This document shows, one piece after another, positions 8,437-17,966 of a stretch of DNA of 64,000 nucleotides; positions within the stretch are counted from its first letter, which is position 1, and each line of letters opens with the position of its first letter. The notes beneath the pieces are model-generated. The model searched no databases and was not told where the DNA came from. It worked only from the letters and a program-made list of their open reading frames with translations. The translations under genes and the position numbers were made by a program. Source of the DNA: Pelagophyceae sp. CCMP2097 (taxonomy: Eukaryota; Sar; Pelagophyceae); assembly GCA_026770575.1 (NCBI GenBank), contig MU657181.1:502155-566154 (forward strand). The letters are read 5' to 3'.

Positions 8437-10455
8437 ATGGGTGTGGCGAAGCGCGACGAGCTGAGCCTGCTCAGCTTCGGCGCGCTGGTGCTGTCGCTCG
8501 CGTCGGGTGCGTCGGCACCCCCCGCGCGCTCCGGCGAGCGCCAAAACAGGCCCGACGCCGACGAGCGCGGCGTACACGCTCTCCAAGACGCAGCAGCGCG
8601 GCCTGGCGTCCATGATCCATCAAATGACGTTTGCGGGCGAGCACTTCGCCGAGGACGGCGCGTTCGACGGCGACGCGCGCAAGTGCATCGAGACGCTGGT
8701 GCAGGCGGCGGACTCTGCGTTCTCCGCGGAAGCGACAGTAGAGGAGCGCGACGCCGTTTGGTCTTTAGACGACGGCGTCGGCGCAGACGCCGTCGCGGCG
8801 CTGCGCAGGCGCGTCGCCGCGCGCCTCGAGGCGGACATGCCAGCCGCGGCGCGCGCATGCGTCGCCGGGCCGTCCAAGGACACCGCCATGGAGCGCGCCG
8901 CCGCCGCCCTGGTCAACTCGTGCCTCCGAGGAAGGTCGGCGCACTTTGCAGCGGAGCACTCGCCCGTGGATCAGTTCCTCTCCGTATTTGGGTGGTGGTC
9001 CACGCTCGGCGTCTTCTTGCTCGCGCTCGGCGGCGCGTACAGCTTCGTCGACGTCCTCCTCGCGCCGCTGCTCCTCGGAGCAGACGCGCCGAGAGCAGTG
9101 CCCTGCGCCTGCCGCATCTGCGAGCGCGCCGTCGTGCTGAGCGAGGCCATCGGCGCGGGTGGCTTTGGCGCCGTCTGGCGGTGCGCGGCGCCAAAGGGCT
9201 GCGTACTCAAACTTGTTCGAGTCGACCTCCGACACGACGTCAACGCGCTGCGCGTCGTCCTCGAGGAAGCGAAGCACTTGCTTGAGCTGCAGCACGCGCA
9301 TATCGTGGCCTATTACGACATCTTCCTCCACCGCGGCGCGCCGCTCGCAGTAGACCGCGCGTTTGCGAGCGGCGCACCCCCGCCCGCGGCCAAGGCCGGC
9401 GCTTTGGCCGACTACGCCTGCCTCGCAATGGAGGACTGCGTCGGCGGGTCGTTGCTGGACCACATCGCCGTCGGCGTCGCCTTCCCGCTCGCAGTCGTCG
9501 CCACGGTGACAAGGCAGTGCGCAGACGCGCTCCGCTACGCGCACGCCCGCGGCATCGTCCACCGAGACGCGAAGCGCAGCGTGATGGGGCGGGAAACCCG
9601 GACCGCACGCACGAAGGCAGAGCCGCGGGCGGCAGGGGCCGGAGCGAGCGCCTTGCTCGTTGCGGTATATATACGGTATATATACCGCAACCTTGCTTGC
9701 TTCACCCTCGCCTTACAATGCCACGCTAGGTCAAGCTCGAGAACATCTTCGTGAAGATCCACCGCGGCGTGGCCACGATCAAGGTCGGCGACTTTGGCCT
9801 CGCCGTCCGAGACGCGGCGCCGACTGCCCGCGGCGGCCAGCAGGCGGCGTACCACCGCGGGCCGCCGCGAAACGCCGAAAACGACCGGCCGACGCTGTCT
9901 GCCGTCGGCGGGACGCTCGCGTACCAGCCGCCCGAGTGCTTTGCGAGCGACGGTGCCGCCGTCTCGCCGGCGCTGGACGCCTGGGGCCTCGGCTGCGCTT
10001 TGTACGAGATGGCCACGTGCGCTTCTTTGCCGACGGAGCCGCCGTTCCTCGGCGAGCTCCTGGGCGACGGGGCGACGCGAGGCGGGCACTTGGACGCGCT
10101 GACGCAGCGCTTCGACGGGTCGCTCGACGTCGCGGCGGCGGCGGCGGCGGCGCGGCGCGACGATTCGCCGCGGCAGCAGGCCCGGCGCCGCGGCCAGCTG
10201 CGCGGCTTGAAGGCGCTGCTGCGGCAGCTGCTGGCGCCCGAGGCGCGGCAGCGGCCGTCGATGCAGCGCGTGGCCGATCTGGACTTCCTCAAGGACGACG
10301 CGCCCCTCGACTTCTTCACGGCGTTTTCAGACGTCGGGTCCAACGACGGCGCGCGCCGCAAGGTCCGCGGCACGCCGTCGCGCGGCGCCTCGTCCCTCGC
10401 CAGACAACCACCCCCCGAGACCGAGGGCGCCGCCCGGGCTGTCTCGCGGCCCTGA
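8437..10455 (+). CDS. Membrane-anchored Ser/Thr protein kinase
   Basis: Exons 8437-8506, 8550-9568 and 9730-10455. Intron 1 is 43 nt (GTGCGT...CAG, phase 1). Intron 2 is 161 nt and uses a GC donor: only the join after HRD at 9568 restores HRD-VKLEN, the catalytic loop. The N-terminal part is helical; a transmembrane segment (STLGVFLLALGGAYSFVDVLL) precedes the kinase domain. Kinase motifs: glycine loop GAGGFGAV, VAIK-like lysine in VLKLV, HRDVKLEN, DFG in VGDFGLAV, and the APE-equivalent PPE in GTLAYQPPECF. Proline/arginine-rich C-terminal tail. All key catalytic residues are present, so it is probably active; its pathway is unknown. Confidence 0.85.
9660..9690. repeat. Perfect 15-bp inverted repeat inside kinase intron
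   Basis: TTGCGGTATATATAC, one G, then its exact reverse complement GTATATATACCGCAA. It sits within the 161-nt GC-AG intron of the kinase gene and is the only AT-rich island nearby. The RNA would form a strong hairpin. It could be a remnant of a mobile element that made this intron longer than its neighbours. Confidence 0.85.
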
Positions 10456-10842
10456 CCACCGAAGAAGCGACCCAAGCCGCGACGTCCAACGATGCGCGCC
10501 CGCGCCTCTGACGAGCGCGAGATTTTGGCTCCCCCATTCATAATGGCGCGTCGATCCAATCACAATGGCGCGTCGGATCCAACCGACTGCTGCTCGTCCG
10601 CATGAGGGCTCCCTCCGCCCGGTGCGCCCCCCTCCATGACACGCGTCGCATAGCCTCCCCCCGCTAGCTCGCACTTGGGCCTGCAGGCCTGCAGCACACC
10701 GCCGTATTCGAAGTGCACGTGTCAAGGAGGTTCGAATCCCTTCGACTCAAAGCACGCGGACATCGCAAAGTCGTAAACCCCTTATGTGCTCGCGGTCTTC
10801 GCCTGATTTCCTGCGCGTCCGCGCCGTTGATACGCCGCCGCC
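10456..10842. other. Intergenic between kinase and PP2C
   Basis: The 387-bp gap contains one imperfect direct repeat, AATGGCGCGTCG(G)ATCCAA, at about 10542 and 10564. A tRNA T-loop-like GGTTCGAATCC occurs near 10731 without a supporting cloverleaf. No gene recognised. Confidence 0.4.
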
Positions 10843-12790
10843 ATGTGGAAGAAGACGCTGTCGGAGCTGACGCGCGTGACGACGTCGGCGCCGACCTGCC
10901 GCGACTGCGGCATCAGCGACGTTGGAGTGGCAGAGGCCCAAGGCTGGTGCGCACGCAACGCTCCTTGACCGCGAGGCACCGCCGAACGCAGGCGGCCGAC
11001 GATGGAGGACGCGCACCTCGTCGCGCGCGCCGGCGCCGCGAGCCTTCGGAAAGCATATTCCAAGTCGACTCGTCGAAGGAACTGATTCGCCGGCGCAGGA
11101 ACTCGACTCGGTGCCCGGGGCGGCAGTTTTCGCTGTCTTCGACGGCCACGGCGGCCACGACGTCTCCGCGCACGTCGCCAAGGAACTCATGCCGCGGTGC
11201 GGGCCACCGCGAGGGCGACGGCCGCCGCAAAGGGCGAGGACGCGGCCCGCATAGGTTCGCGAGGGCGATGGAGGACAAGAGCGACGCCGGCGCCGCCCTG
11301 CAGACGGTCCTCATCGACATTGACTTCCACATGCGGACCGTGCGTCCTCGCCGGCGCTTGCGCGCGTTTCGACCGCATAAGCAGGACCTGAGCCTCGCGG
11401 GGCAGCTCGAGCAGACGGGCAGCACGGCCGTCTGCGTCTGCGTCGAGGCCACGCAGATCACGTCCTGCTGGTGCGCCGCGCGGGGCCTCGGCGATCGCCC
11501 ACGGCGTGTTTAGGCTCGGCGACTCGCGGGCCGTGCTCTCGTCCGCCGGCAAGGTCCGTTGCCGCCCGCGCCGGCCGCACCTAAAGCGCCGCCGCAGGTC
11601 ATCGCACTCAGCGACGACCACAAACCGAGCTGCGCGGCCCCGCGTCGGGAAACCGTCGCAGCGAGGGTGCAAGCGGAGCGGCGGCAGACGCTGATCGATT
11701 CCTGTGCAAGTGCCGCCGCCTTCATCGCCTTTGCCAGGCGAGGCGGAGCGCGAGCGCATTTCGCGCGCGGACGGCCAGGTGGTGCGCGGCCGCGTGAACG
11801 GCGTCCTCGCCGTGTCGCGGGCTCTGGGCGACTACGTGTACAAGTCCAACGAGGCCCTCTCAACCCACGAGCAGCTCGTCAGCTGCTGCCCCGAGACGAG
11901 GCGACGGCCCCGGGAAAACGCCGACGAGTTTATCATCGTCGCGTGCGACGGCATCTGGGAAAAGGTCTCCAACGAGCAGGTCCGTTTTGTGTACCGCCGG
12001 GCCGCGCGGAGTGGCGACGCAGGCGGTTGCGTTTGTGCGCGCAGCGTGGCAGAGCGGCGAGCACGACGCGGCGCAGATCGCGCGGCGACTTGTCGAATGG
12101 TCCATGCTCAGTGGTATCGCGCCGTGTCTCGCGAGCCGAGAGACGTCGGTATGAAACTCTTGCACCGCGGCGCTAGGGTCGACGGACAACATGACGTGCT
12201 GCGTCGTCATCCTCAACGAGCGCCTCCTCGACGGCGTGGGCGAAGAGGTGCGCCGCGACCCCTCGGACGGACGCGGGACGGACGCGTAGGAGGCGCGGAG
12301 GAAGCTCGTTTCGGCGTCGCTCTCGGCCGTCGCCGTGCGTCTTGCGCCAGGCCCGGGTCGCCGCGACGCGTTGCGCAGGTGCTGCGCGCGCGCGAGGCGC
12401 TTCGGATCCGGTTCGACGACGTAAAAGACATGCTCGAAACCGACGTACTCGACATGCTCGACCGCATCGGCTTCGCGAGGCACGTCGAGAACTTTTCCGA
12501 GAACCGCGTCGACGGTGCGCCTCGTTCCCGTTTCGCAGACGCCGTCATGCGAACAATTAGGCACCTGCCTCGTCGAGACGTCCGAGCACGAGTGCGTCTC
12601 CCCCTCGCGGAATCTCCGTCGTCCCTCGTCCTTGACGGCCCTGGGCAGCCCCCGCCTTTCTCGGGCCCTCGGTCGTCCCTGGTCGACGGCTTTGCGCAGG
12701 TTTGCCGACGACTTGCGGCTGCCCGCCGTCGACGCCAAGTTCATCACGCTCGCGCTCCAGTGGTGGCAAAAGACTTCCAGCTGGAGCTAG
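10843..12790 (+). CDS. PP2C-family protein phosphatase
   Basis: Many small exons; phase-checked ones include 10843-10946, 10992-11019, 11099-11196, 11255-11339, 11382-11470, 11514-11553, 11598-11628, 11738-11979 and 12023-12110. Joined, they give the PP2C motif order: QGWRPTMEDAHL, AVFDGHGGHD (metal-binding Asp-Gly), QTGSTAVC, LGDSRAVLS, LSDDHKPSEAERERIS, NGVLAVSRALGDYVYK, EFIIVACDGIWEKVSNEQ and RSTDNMTCCVVILNE. The HKPSEAERERI join requires a GC-AG intron (11629-11737). A C-terminal extension (LETDVLDMLDRIGFARHVENF, then FADDLRLPAVDAKFITLALQWW) is not part of the catalytic fold. The exon pattern between 12500 and 12700 is unresolved. Mn/Mg-dependent Ser/Thr phosphatase; regulatory target unknown. 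Confidence 0.85.
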
Positions 12791-12854
12791 CGCCTCGAGC
12801 CGCTTCTCTTAACCACGCGCGCCGCGTTCCCGCGGGTTCTCTGGCCATGTTCGA

Positions 12855-14671
12855 TTACGGGGGCGCCTTTTTGAGTTTCAGTCGGGTGAGGGCGACGAGG
12901 CAGAGGAAGAGCGCCGCGATGCAGATGGCCGCGCGCAGGAGGGGCGGCGGCAGGTAGAGGCCCGAGACGACGAGGGGCGGCGTGGCCTCGTAGTCGACGT
13001 CGTCGAAGCCGGTTGGGGCGCGGCAGTTGGGCCCCGATGCGCCAGGCAGACAAGCGCACGCTCTTCTCTCGTGGCAGCGGCCTTTGCCGCAGTCTGCGTC
13101 TTTGATGCATTTGGCGCCGCCGGTCTGGATGGGGCGGAGCGGGTCGTTAAAGTCCGAGTCCGGGTCGGAGTAGTGGATCTTGTGGCCCTCGATATACTTT
13201 TTGGAAGGGTGCGTGTCCGTTGAACACCCCACCTTTTGCGCCGGGTCCTTCAAGTTCTGGTAGACGCGCACCGAATCTATCAAAAACGCGGCGGGGAGCG
13301 TCTCGCAGAAGCCCGGCGAAATGGCGCAGGCGCAGGCCGGGTCCTTGCAGTCGAAGCAGTCGCATTTGCACCCCGGCGGGCACGGGGCGGGGAAGCCCCA
13401 CGTCGACGACAGCGCCGTGTTCAGGAGGACGTACATGGGCTCGTCGGGCACCTTGGCCCCCGTGACCGCGAGCGACGCTGCCTCGATGGAGTAAATGAAT
13501 TGGTCGTCCAAAAACCACCTCATCCCCCCCGTGGACCGAGGGTCCCACTCGACGCGGTACGTGTGCAAGTCGTCGAAGTGTGTCTTGCCTATCGGCGTGT
13601 TTGCAGAGATGGCGTCGGCGGTGTACGTGTCGGGGCCGTGATCCAGCGTGGTGCCGTAAAAGAAGACGTTGATCGACGTGTTCAACTTCTTCGAATACTC
13701 CATGCCCTCGTACCACGTGCCCGGCGCGGGCATGTTGCCGTTCTGCGGCCGCGGCGAAGGCTTGCCGGGGGCGACCTGGAAAGATGTCGAAAAGTACGGC
13801 TTCGTCATGCCCCACGGCAGCCCGCCAGACCCGGGCATCACTTCCAACAAATCGATCTCCGGCGCGCCGCGGCCCTGCTCCGGGTGCAAACCATAATGCG
13901 GCTGCGGGCCGCAGGCGTTGATCTTCTGCTCGCCCTGCATCTTGCGGTCGCACTTGTCCCACCTAAGCAGGGGTTCAAAGGGCGGTTCAGAATAGGCCGA
14001 TTCCGCTCGGCCTTTGTGTTGGTATGCCTCGGACGCCGGTTCTCTTACGACCAGGGCCAGATGAAGTCGGACGAGTCGACGTACGTAGACCGCGCGAGGT
14101 TGCCCAAGAGCCACATGGCGGGCCAGAGCCCACCAACGTCGTGCCTGCCCGGCAGCTTGGCGCGGATCTCCAGGATGCCGCCGGTGAAGCAGAACTTGTT
14201 CCAGGTCTGCAGCATGCCCGACCGATAGTGCTTGGCCAGCTTGACGCGGATCCTCTTCTTATCTTTTACTTGATTCGAAGTGAACTTCGTGTCCTGCGAC
14301 GTCGTCGTCAGGTTCAACCTCCCGCCGTTTGTAGTGGCGCAGTCGCGGTGGTAGTAGTGCAGGGCCTTGTTGGTGTAGTCGTTTTTGTGGATCGCGGTCC
14401 ATCGCGGATCGGATCCGTCGTCGAAGCGGCGGCCCGGCGTGTTAAACTCGTCGGAGAAGACGAGGTCGTACGACTCGCCGTCGACGAGGGACCGGGTGCG
14501 CCGGGAAGACGCCGGCGAGTCAGAATCGACCCAGCCGGCCGCGCAGATTCGCGCCGACATATACAGCGCCCAGAGCGCCAGCATCGCGCCACGCCGCCAG
14601 AACCCGCAACCACCACCTGCGACCGCGACCGGACCAACGCGGCGCGGAAGGGCACCGCACCGAGGACGCAA
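12855..14671 (-). CDS. GH16 beta-glucanase/SKN1-KRE6-type membrane protein
   Basis: Exon 1 (14671-14049) and exon 2 (13962-12855) are joined by an 86-nt intron (GTAAGA...CTTAG, phase 2), giving WPWSWDKCDRKMQGE in place of a stop. Features: N-terminal hydrophobic anchor (MLALWALYMSARICA), substrate-cleft sequence GGLWPAMWLLG, and the GH16 catalytic motif EIDLLEVMPG with both glutamates and the middle aspartate. Next come a cysteine-rich insert (CPPGCKCDCFDCKDPACAC), an EGF-like module (CIKDADCGKGRCHERRACAC) and a C-terminal transmembrane helix (AAICIAALFLCLVALTRL). GYGLNPxQGRGAPEID-like context (HYGLHPEQGRGAPEID) fits the SKN1/KRE6 branch linked to beta-1,6/1,3-glucan assembly, here plausibly laminarin-type glucan. 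Confidence 0.88.
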
Positions 14672-15808
14672 GCGCGCGCAAAGATCGTCCAGGGCCCTGG
14701 AGGCTGGAGGGCCCTATGGCTTGGTCGGAAAACGTGGGGCCCAAGGTGAAGGGGGATTTGTTGGGAGTTTAATTTGCCGTTGGTTTCAGAAAAAACAAGA
14801 TTAATAAGATTCCTAGGTTCAAGTGAAAACCCCAAAAGTTCCAAGAGCTGAAAACCCAAAAGAATCAAGAACAGAAAACAACCCCCTCAACTCCCGTTCT
14901 CCGGGGTACCTGGCGGGGCGGAGTCGACCGCAGCGGCTGGGAGAGAGCCCGGCCCCGCAGGAGCACGTTGGATCCCCGCGGGGACCCGAGCGATGGCCGG
15001 GTCGAAGAGGCGAACCGGTACGAAGCCGCTGGTCCGTGGATTCTGTTCCGTGGAACAAGGGCGAGACATCGGAAGCTCGGGGCGACGACGGGCCTCTCCG
15101 GCGCGGGAGGCCGCCGCGCCGGCATCGCCGGCGGCTCCGACGGCGGCGCCGCACGCCGCGCGCGGCGGCGCCCGCCGCACGCGGCTCCGCGGCGACGGAG
15201 TCGCTCCGTGAAGGGCGCCGTCGCTCCCGGGCGCCGTCGGTGCATCCTGCGGGAACGCGGACACTCGCCGCTTCGCTCGACGTGGCCGCTCGCGATCGCT
15301 CTGCGGCGGCACCGCGCGCTCGAATCACGCGCCCGAAGAGTCGCGACAAAGCTCCCGCCGGCCTGCCATTACAGCTCCCCCGGTACGCTGCCGCCCCGCG
15401 GCACGCAGCAATGCCTGCCGCCATTGGCGCCGCGGCCATGGCAGCCCGCGCCGGACCGCGCGTGCGGACCTCGGCGGCCGCCTGGTTCCATGTGGAAGCT
15501 GCCTGGACCCCCGTCGGGTGGACCCGGGTCGCGGGCCCTTGCCGCGGCGGCCGAGAGGCAAACGAGCGACCGGCGCGGAGCTCCGGCCGGTCGACACGAA
15601 GCGACAGGACGTTCCCGATCGGCCGTCCGGGCGCTCGTGCCAGAGGCTGCCGCTTGCTGCTGTGCCCCGCGCTCCGGGGGCCCTGGACGGAATGCTAGAG
15701 GGAGTGAGTAATCTCGGAGGGGCCGCGGTGCGCTACCGCGGCGCTCAGTAGCGTGCGGGCCCGCGGGGCGTCGCCGCGTCGCGCCGCCGCGTCGCGCGGC
15801 ATCGATCA
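14672..15808. other. 1.1-kb region without recognised gene
   Basis: The stretch begins A-rich (14780-14880, repeated CCCAAAAG/AAACCCC words) and is then very GC-rich. Overlapping open frames on both strands up to 291 codons are Arg/Pro/Ala-rich and share no domain, which is typical of chance frames at this GC content. It lies between the 5' end of the GH16 gene and the 3' end of the BET gene. A non-coding RNA or decayed gene cannot be excluded. Confidence 0.4.
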
Positions 15809-16969
15809 TTACTTTACCTTTTTGCCCTTGCCGTCGCTGCTGTCGGCGGCGCGCTTCTTTTTCTTCGGCGCCGACTGCGAGATGCACTGCCTCACGTACC
15901 TACGGCTCCGCGTCGAGGCCGTTCGGAGCGTTTCGCGCGAGGCCGCCGCACCTGTCGAGGTCGTGGAACGTGCGTGGGTCGATGGCGTCGATATTGATTT
16001 CAATCTCGTCGTCGTTCCTGTTTGAAAGACGTCATTCCTGTTTTTCCCGCGACGGCGCGAACGTCCGAGCAACACGACGCGCGAAGACGCACTGTGCCTT
16101 CTGGATCGCGTTTGGACACTTGGCGTCGAGCTTGTCCACGAGACTGTGCGGGCGCGCGTCGGCGCCGCCAGAGGGACGGGCGGCGGGTTTGCTTGCTTAA
16201 AATCCACCCTGGGTGGGGCTGGCCCAAAAGGGTATGACCGTCAAACCCGAGTCAAAGGTCTTCGGCGCGGGAGGGACGTACATGCCCAGCTCCTCCTGCT
16301 TGATCTTGTAAATGTTGTGCGAAAATTTCGTCTTCTCCTCGAGCGACGGCGCGTGGTCCACCTTGTCCTCGACGGGCTCCTCGACGGCCTGCCGAAACAG
16401 CAAATCGGGCGGCAGAAGGACGCAAAGGCGTGGCAGGAATAGTCACGCACCTCCTCCGTCTTGATCTTCGAGAACTTTTCCTCGAAGCGCTTCGAGAACG
16501 CGTCGGCGAGGTTGTAAAAGTCGCTGCCTAGGAAGCCTCGACTTTTGGACCGGCGCCGCGGCCGGCGCGCGAGGCCAAGAGCTCAGCCCAGCCCGGCGGT
16601 GCGCACCGTCCTGGTTATACTTCTTGCAGTTCGCCCAGATCTTGCGAATGTCCTCGGCGCACTCGGTGAGCGAGCCGTAGGCCTATTTGCCAAAGGGTTT
16701 CCGCCCGCCCCGAATGGTGCCGGCGCCGGACGCCGTTTGAAAAACGTTCTTCTCAATATTCGCCTTGACTGTCGCCAGATCCATGGGCTTCTTGATGATC
16801 TGCGGGTAGTCGTAGAGGCCGAGCCCGCGGTAGTCGACGGGGTCGCGGAAGGGCACTGTTTGGGGCACAAGTCAGTATTCGGCCGCGGAAAATACAAGGC
16901 GGCAAGAGGCGGCACACCAGAGTCTGGTCTCGCGGCGAGGCCGTTGACGATCTTGATCATCGTGTCCAT
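15809..16969 (-). CDS. BET-type protein: bromodomain plus NET domain
   Basis: Phase-checked exons on the minus strand: 16969-16918, 16855-16746, 16682-16607, 16527-16451, 16388-16282 and one starting at 16143, then two more to the stop at 15809. The bromodomain reads VPFRDPVDYRGLGLYDY, IIKKPMDLATVKANIEKN and AEDIRKIWANCKKYNQD, with the acetyl-lysine-anchoring Asn in KKYN. A NET/ET domain follows: LEEKTKFSHNIYKIKQEELG, LVDKLDAKCPNAIQKAQ, then DDEIEINIDAIDPRTFHDLD and RYVRQC. The tail is lysine-rich (APKKKKRAADSSDGKGKKVK), probably nuclear. One bromodomain plus ET is the plant/protist GTE arrangement; it reads histone acetylation. The start may be further upstream. Intron 5 (16281-16144) carries a dispersed repeat. 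Confidence 0.85.
16184..16260 (-). mobile_element. Introner-like element, copy A (in BET intron)
   Basis: Shares about 70 bp with the copy at 49243-49311 and a 38-bp core with the copy near 48318. The core on the plus strand is GCTTGCTTAAAATCCACCC followed by TGGGTGGGGCTGGCCCAA. Short terminal inverted repeats are visible: CGGGTTTG at 16184-16191 and CAAACCCG at 16242-16249. It lies wholly within a 138-nt intron of the BET gene whose neighbours are mostly 45-90 nt. No target duplication was found at its edges. Confidence 0.65.
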
Positions 16970-17216
16970 TTCGGCGTCTCCCGCCCGCGCGCGCGCTTGC
17001 CCTTGCCGCTGTGCCGGCCGCGGTCGGATTATGGTACAATTGTAAACCTAAATTCTTTCTAGCGACTTTTTCAGCGATTAAACTGTCCTTCCGAGTCGGA
17101 GTCCGAGTCCGAGCCTGAGTCCGCCGTCCATCGCGACGCGCCGCGGCCGAGGTTCAAAGGCGTCGCGTCGACGTTCCCGTGTTCGAAGAAACACTTGACC
17201 AAGGACCGAGGCCAGG

Positions 17217-17709
17217 ATGACCGCCGAGTGCCGCGAGCGCGCCCCCGCGTCGTGGGACGCGCGTCGCGAAATCCCCACCGCCCCTTGAGAGCGCGCGCGC
17301 TGAAACGCTCCCCGCGTCTTTCGTCTTTGGCGCCTCGAGCCTGGTCCCCGCAGGCCTCTGGACCTGATCCGGCTGAGCATCGACGAGCGCATCTACGTCA
17401 AGTGCCGCGGCGACCGCGAGCTGCGCGGGAAGCTGCACGCGTACGACCAGCACTTGAACATGGTCCTCGGCGACGTCGAGGAGACGGTCACCATCCAGGA
17501 GATCGACGACGAGACCGACGAGGAGATCATCCGCGTGCGTCTCTTGCGTCCTTTGTGCCGCTCCGCATGTGCGCGGCGTCGGGGCGGGCTCCTTTGGTGC
17601 GGCTCTGGGACCGCCGCTCGACCGATAGACTTCGAAGCGCTCCATCGAAATGCTCTTCGTGCGCGGCGACTGCCTCATCCTCGTCTCGCCGCCGCTCCGC
17701 ATGACATAA
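17217..17709 (+). CDS. LSM3: LSM3, Sm-like U6 snRNA-associated protein
   Basis: Three exons: 17217-17227, 17354-17534 and 17629-17709, all in phase. They encode a 90-residue protein beginning [20 protein letters not shown], the typical length for LSM3. Sm1 motif: [35 protein letters not shown]. Sm2 motif: [16 protein letters not shown], with the conserved RGD. LSM3 is part of the LSM2-8 ring on U6 snRNA and the LSM1-7 ring in mRNA decay. The first exon is only 11 nt. Intron 1 (126 nt) and intron 2 (94 nt, GTGCGT...GATAG) are longer than many here. Confidence 0.92.
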
Positions 17710-17966
17710 GGCACCGATGGAAGCGCCGCCAAAAAAGGGTGCACCGTAAAAGGCATTTTGGGCGTGTGAATCACGCCCGTCGGCGGTCGAGGGTGGGCGG
17801 CTGGAGCGCGTCTGCGGAGGCGGCGTTTGGGTTCGCGTTTGCGGACTTGCAAGGGGCTTGGGATGACAGGGTGGTGGCTCGGAATCATTACGTGCACTGC
17901 CGGGGCCATATCGCGTCTTCGCGCGCCACGGGGCCCCGGGGCTCGGCGTACTCGCGCATGGTCGGA

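Noticed and set aside
10713..10760. Possible tRNA gene around GGTTCGAATCC
   Set aside because: The T-stem has a mismatch and no matching acceptor or anticodon stem lies at the right distance.
14823..15698. 291-codon plus-strand frame and 206-codon minus-strand frame in the same place
   Set aside because: Both are Arg/Pro-rich, lack domains and overlap each other; no splice-consistent continuation was found.
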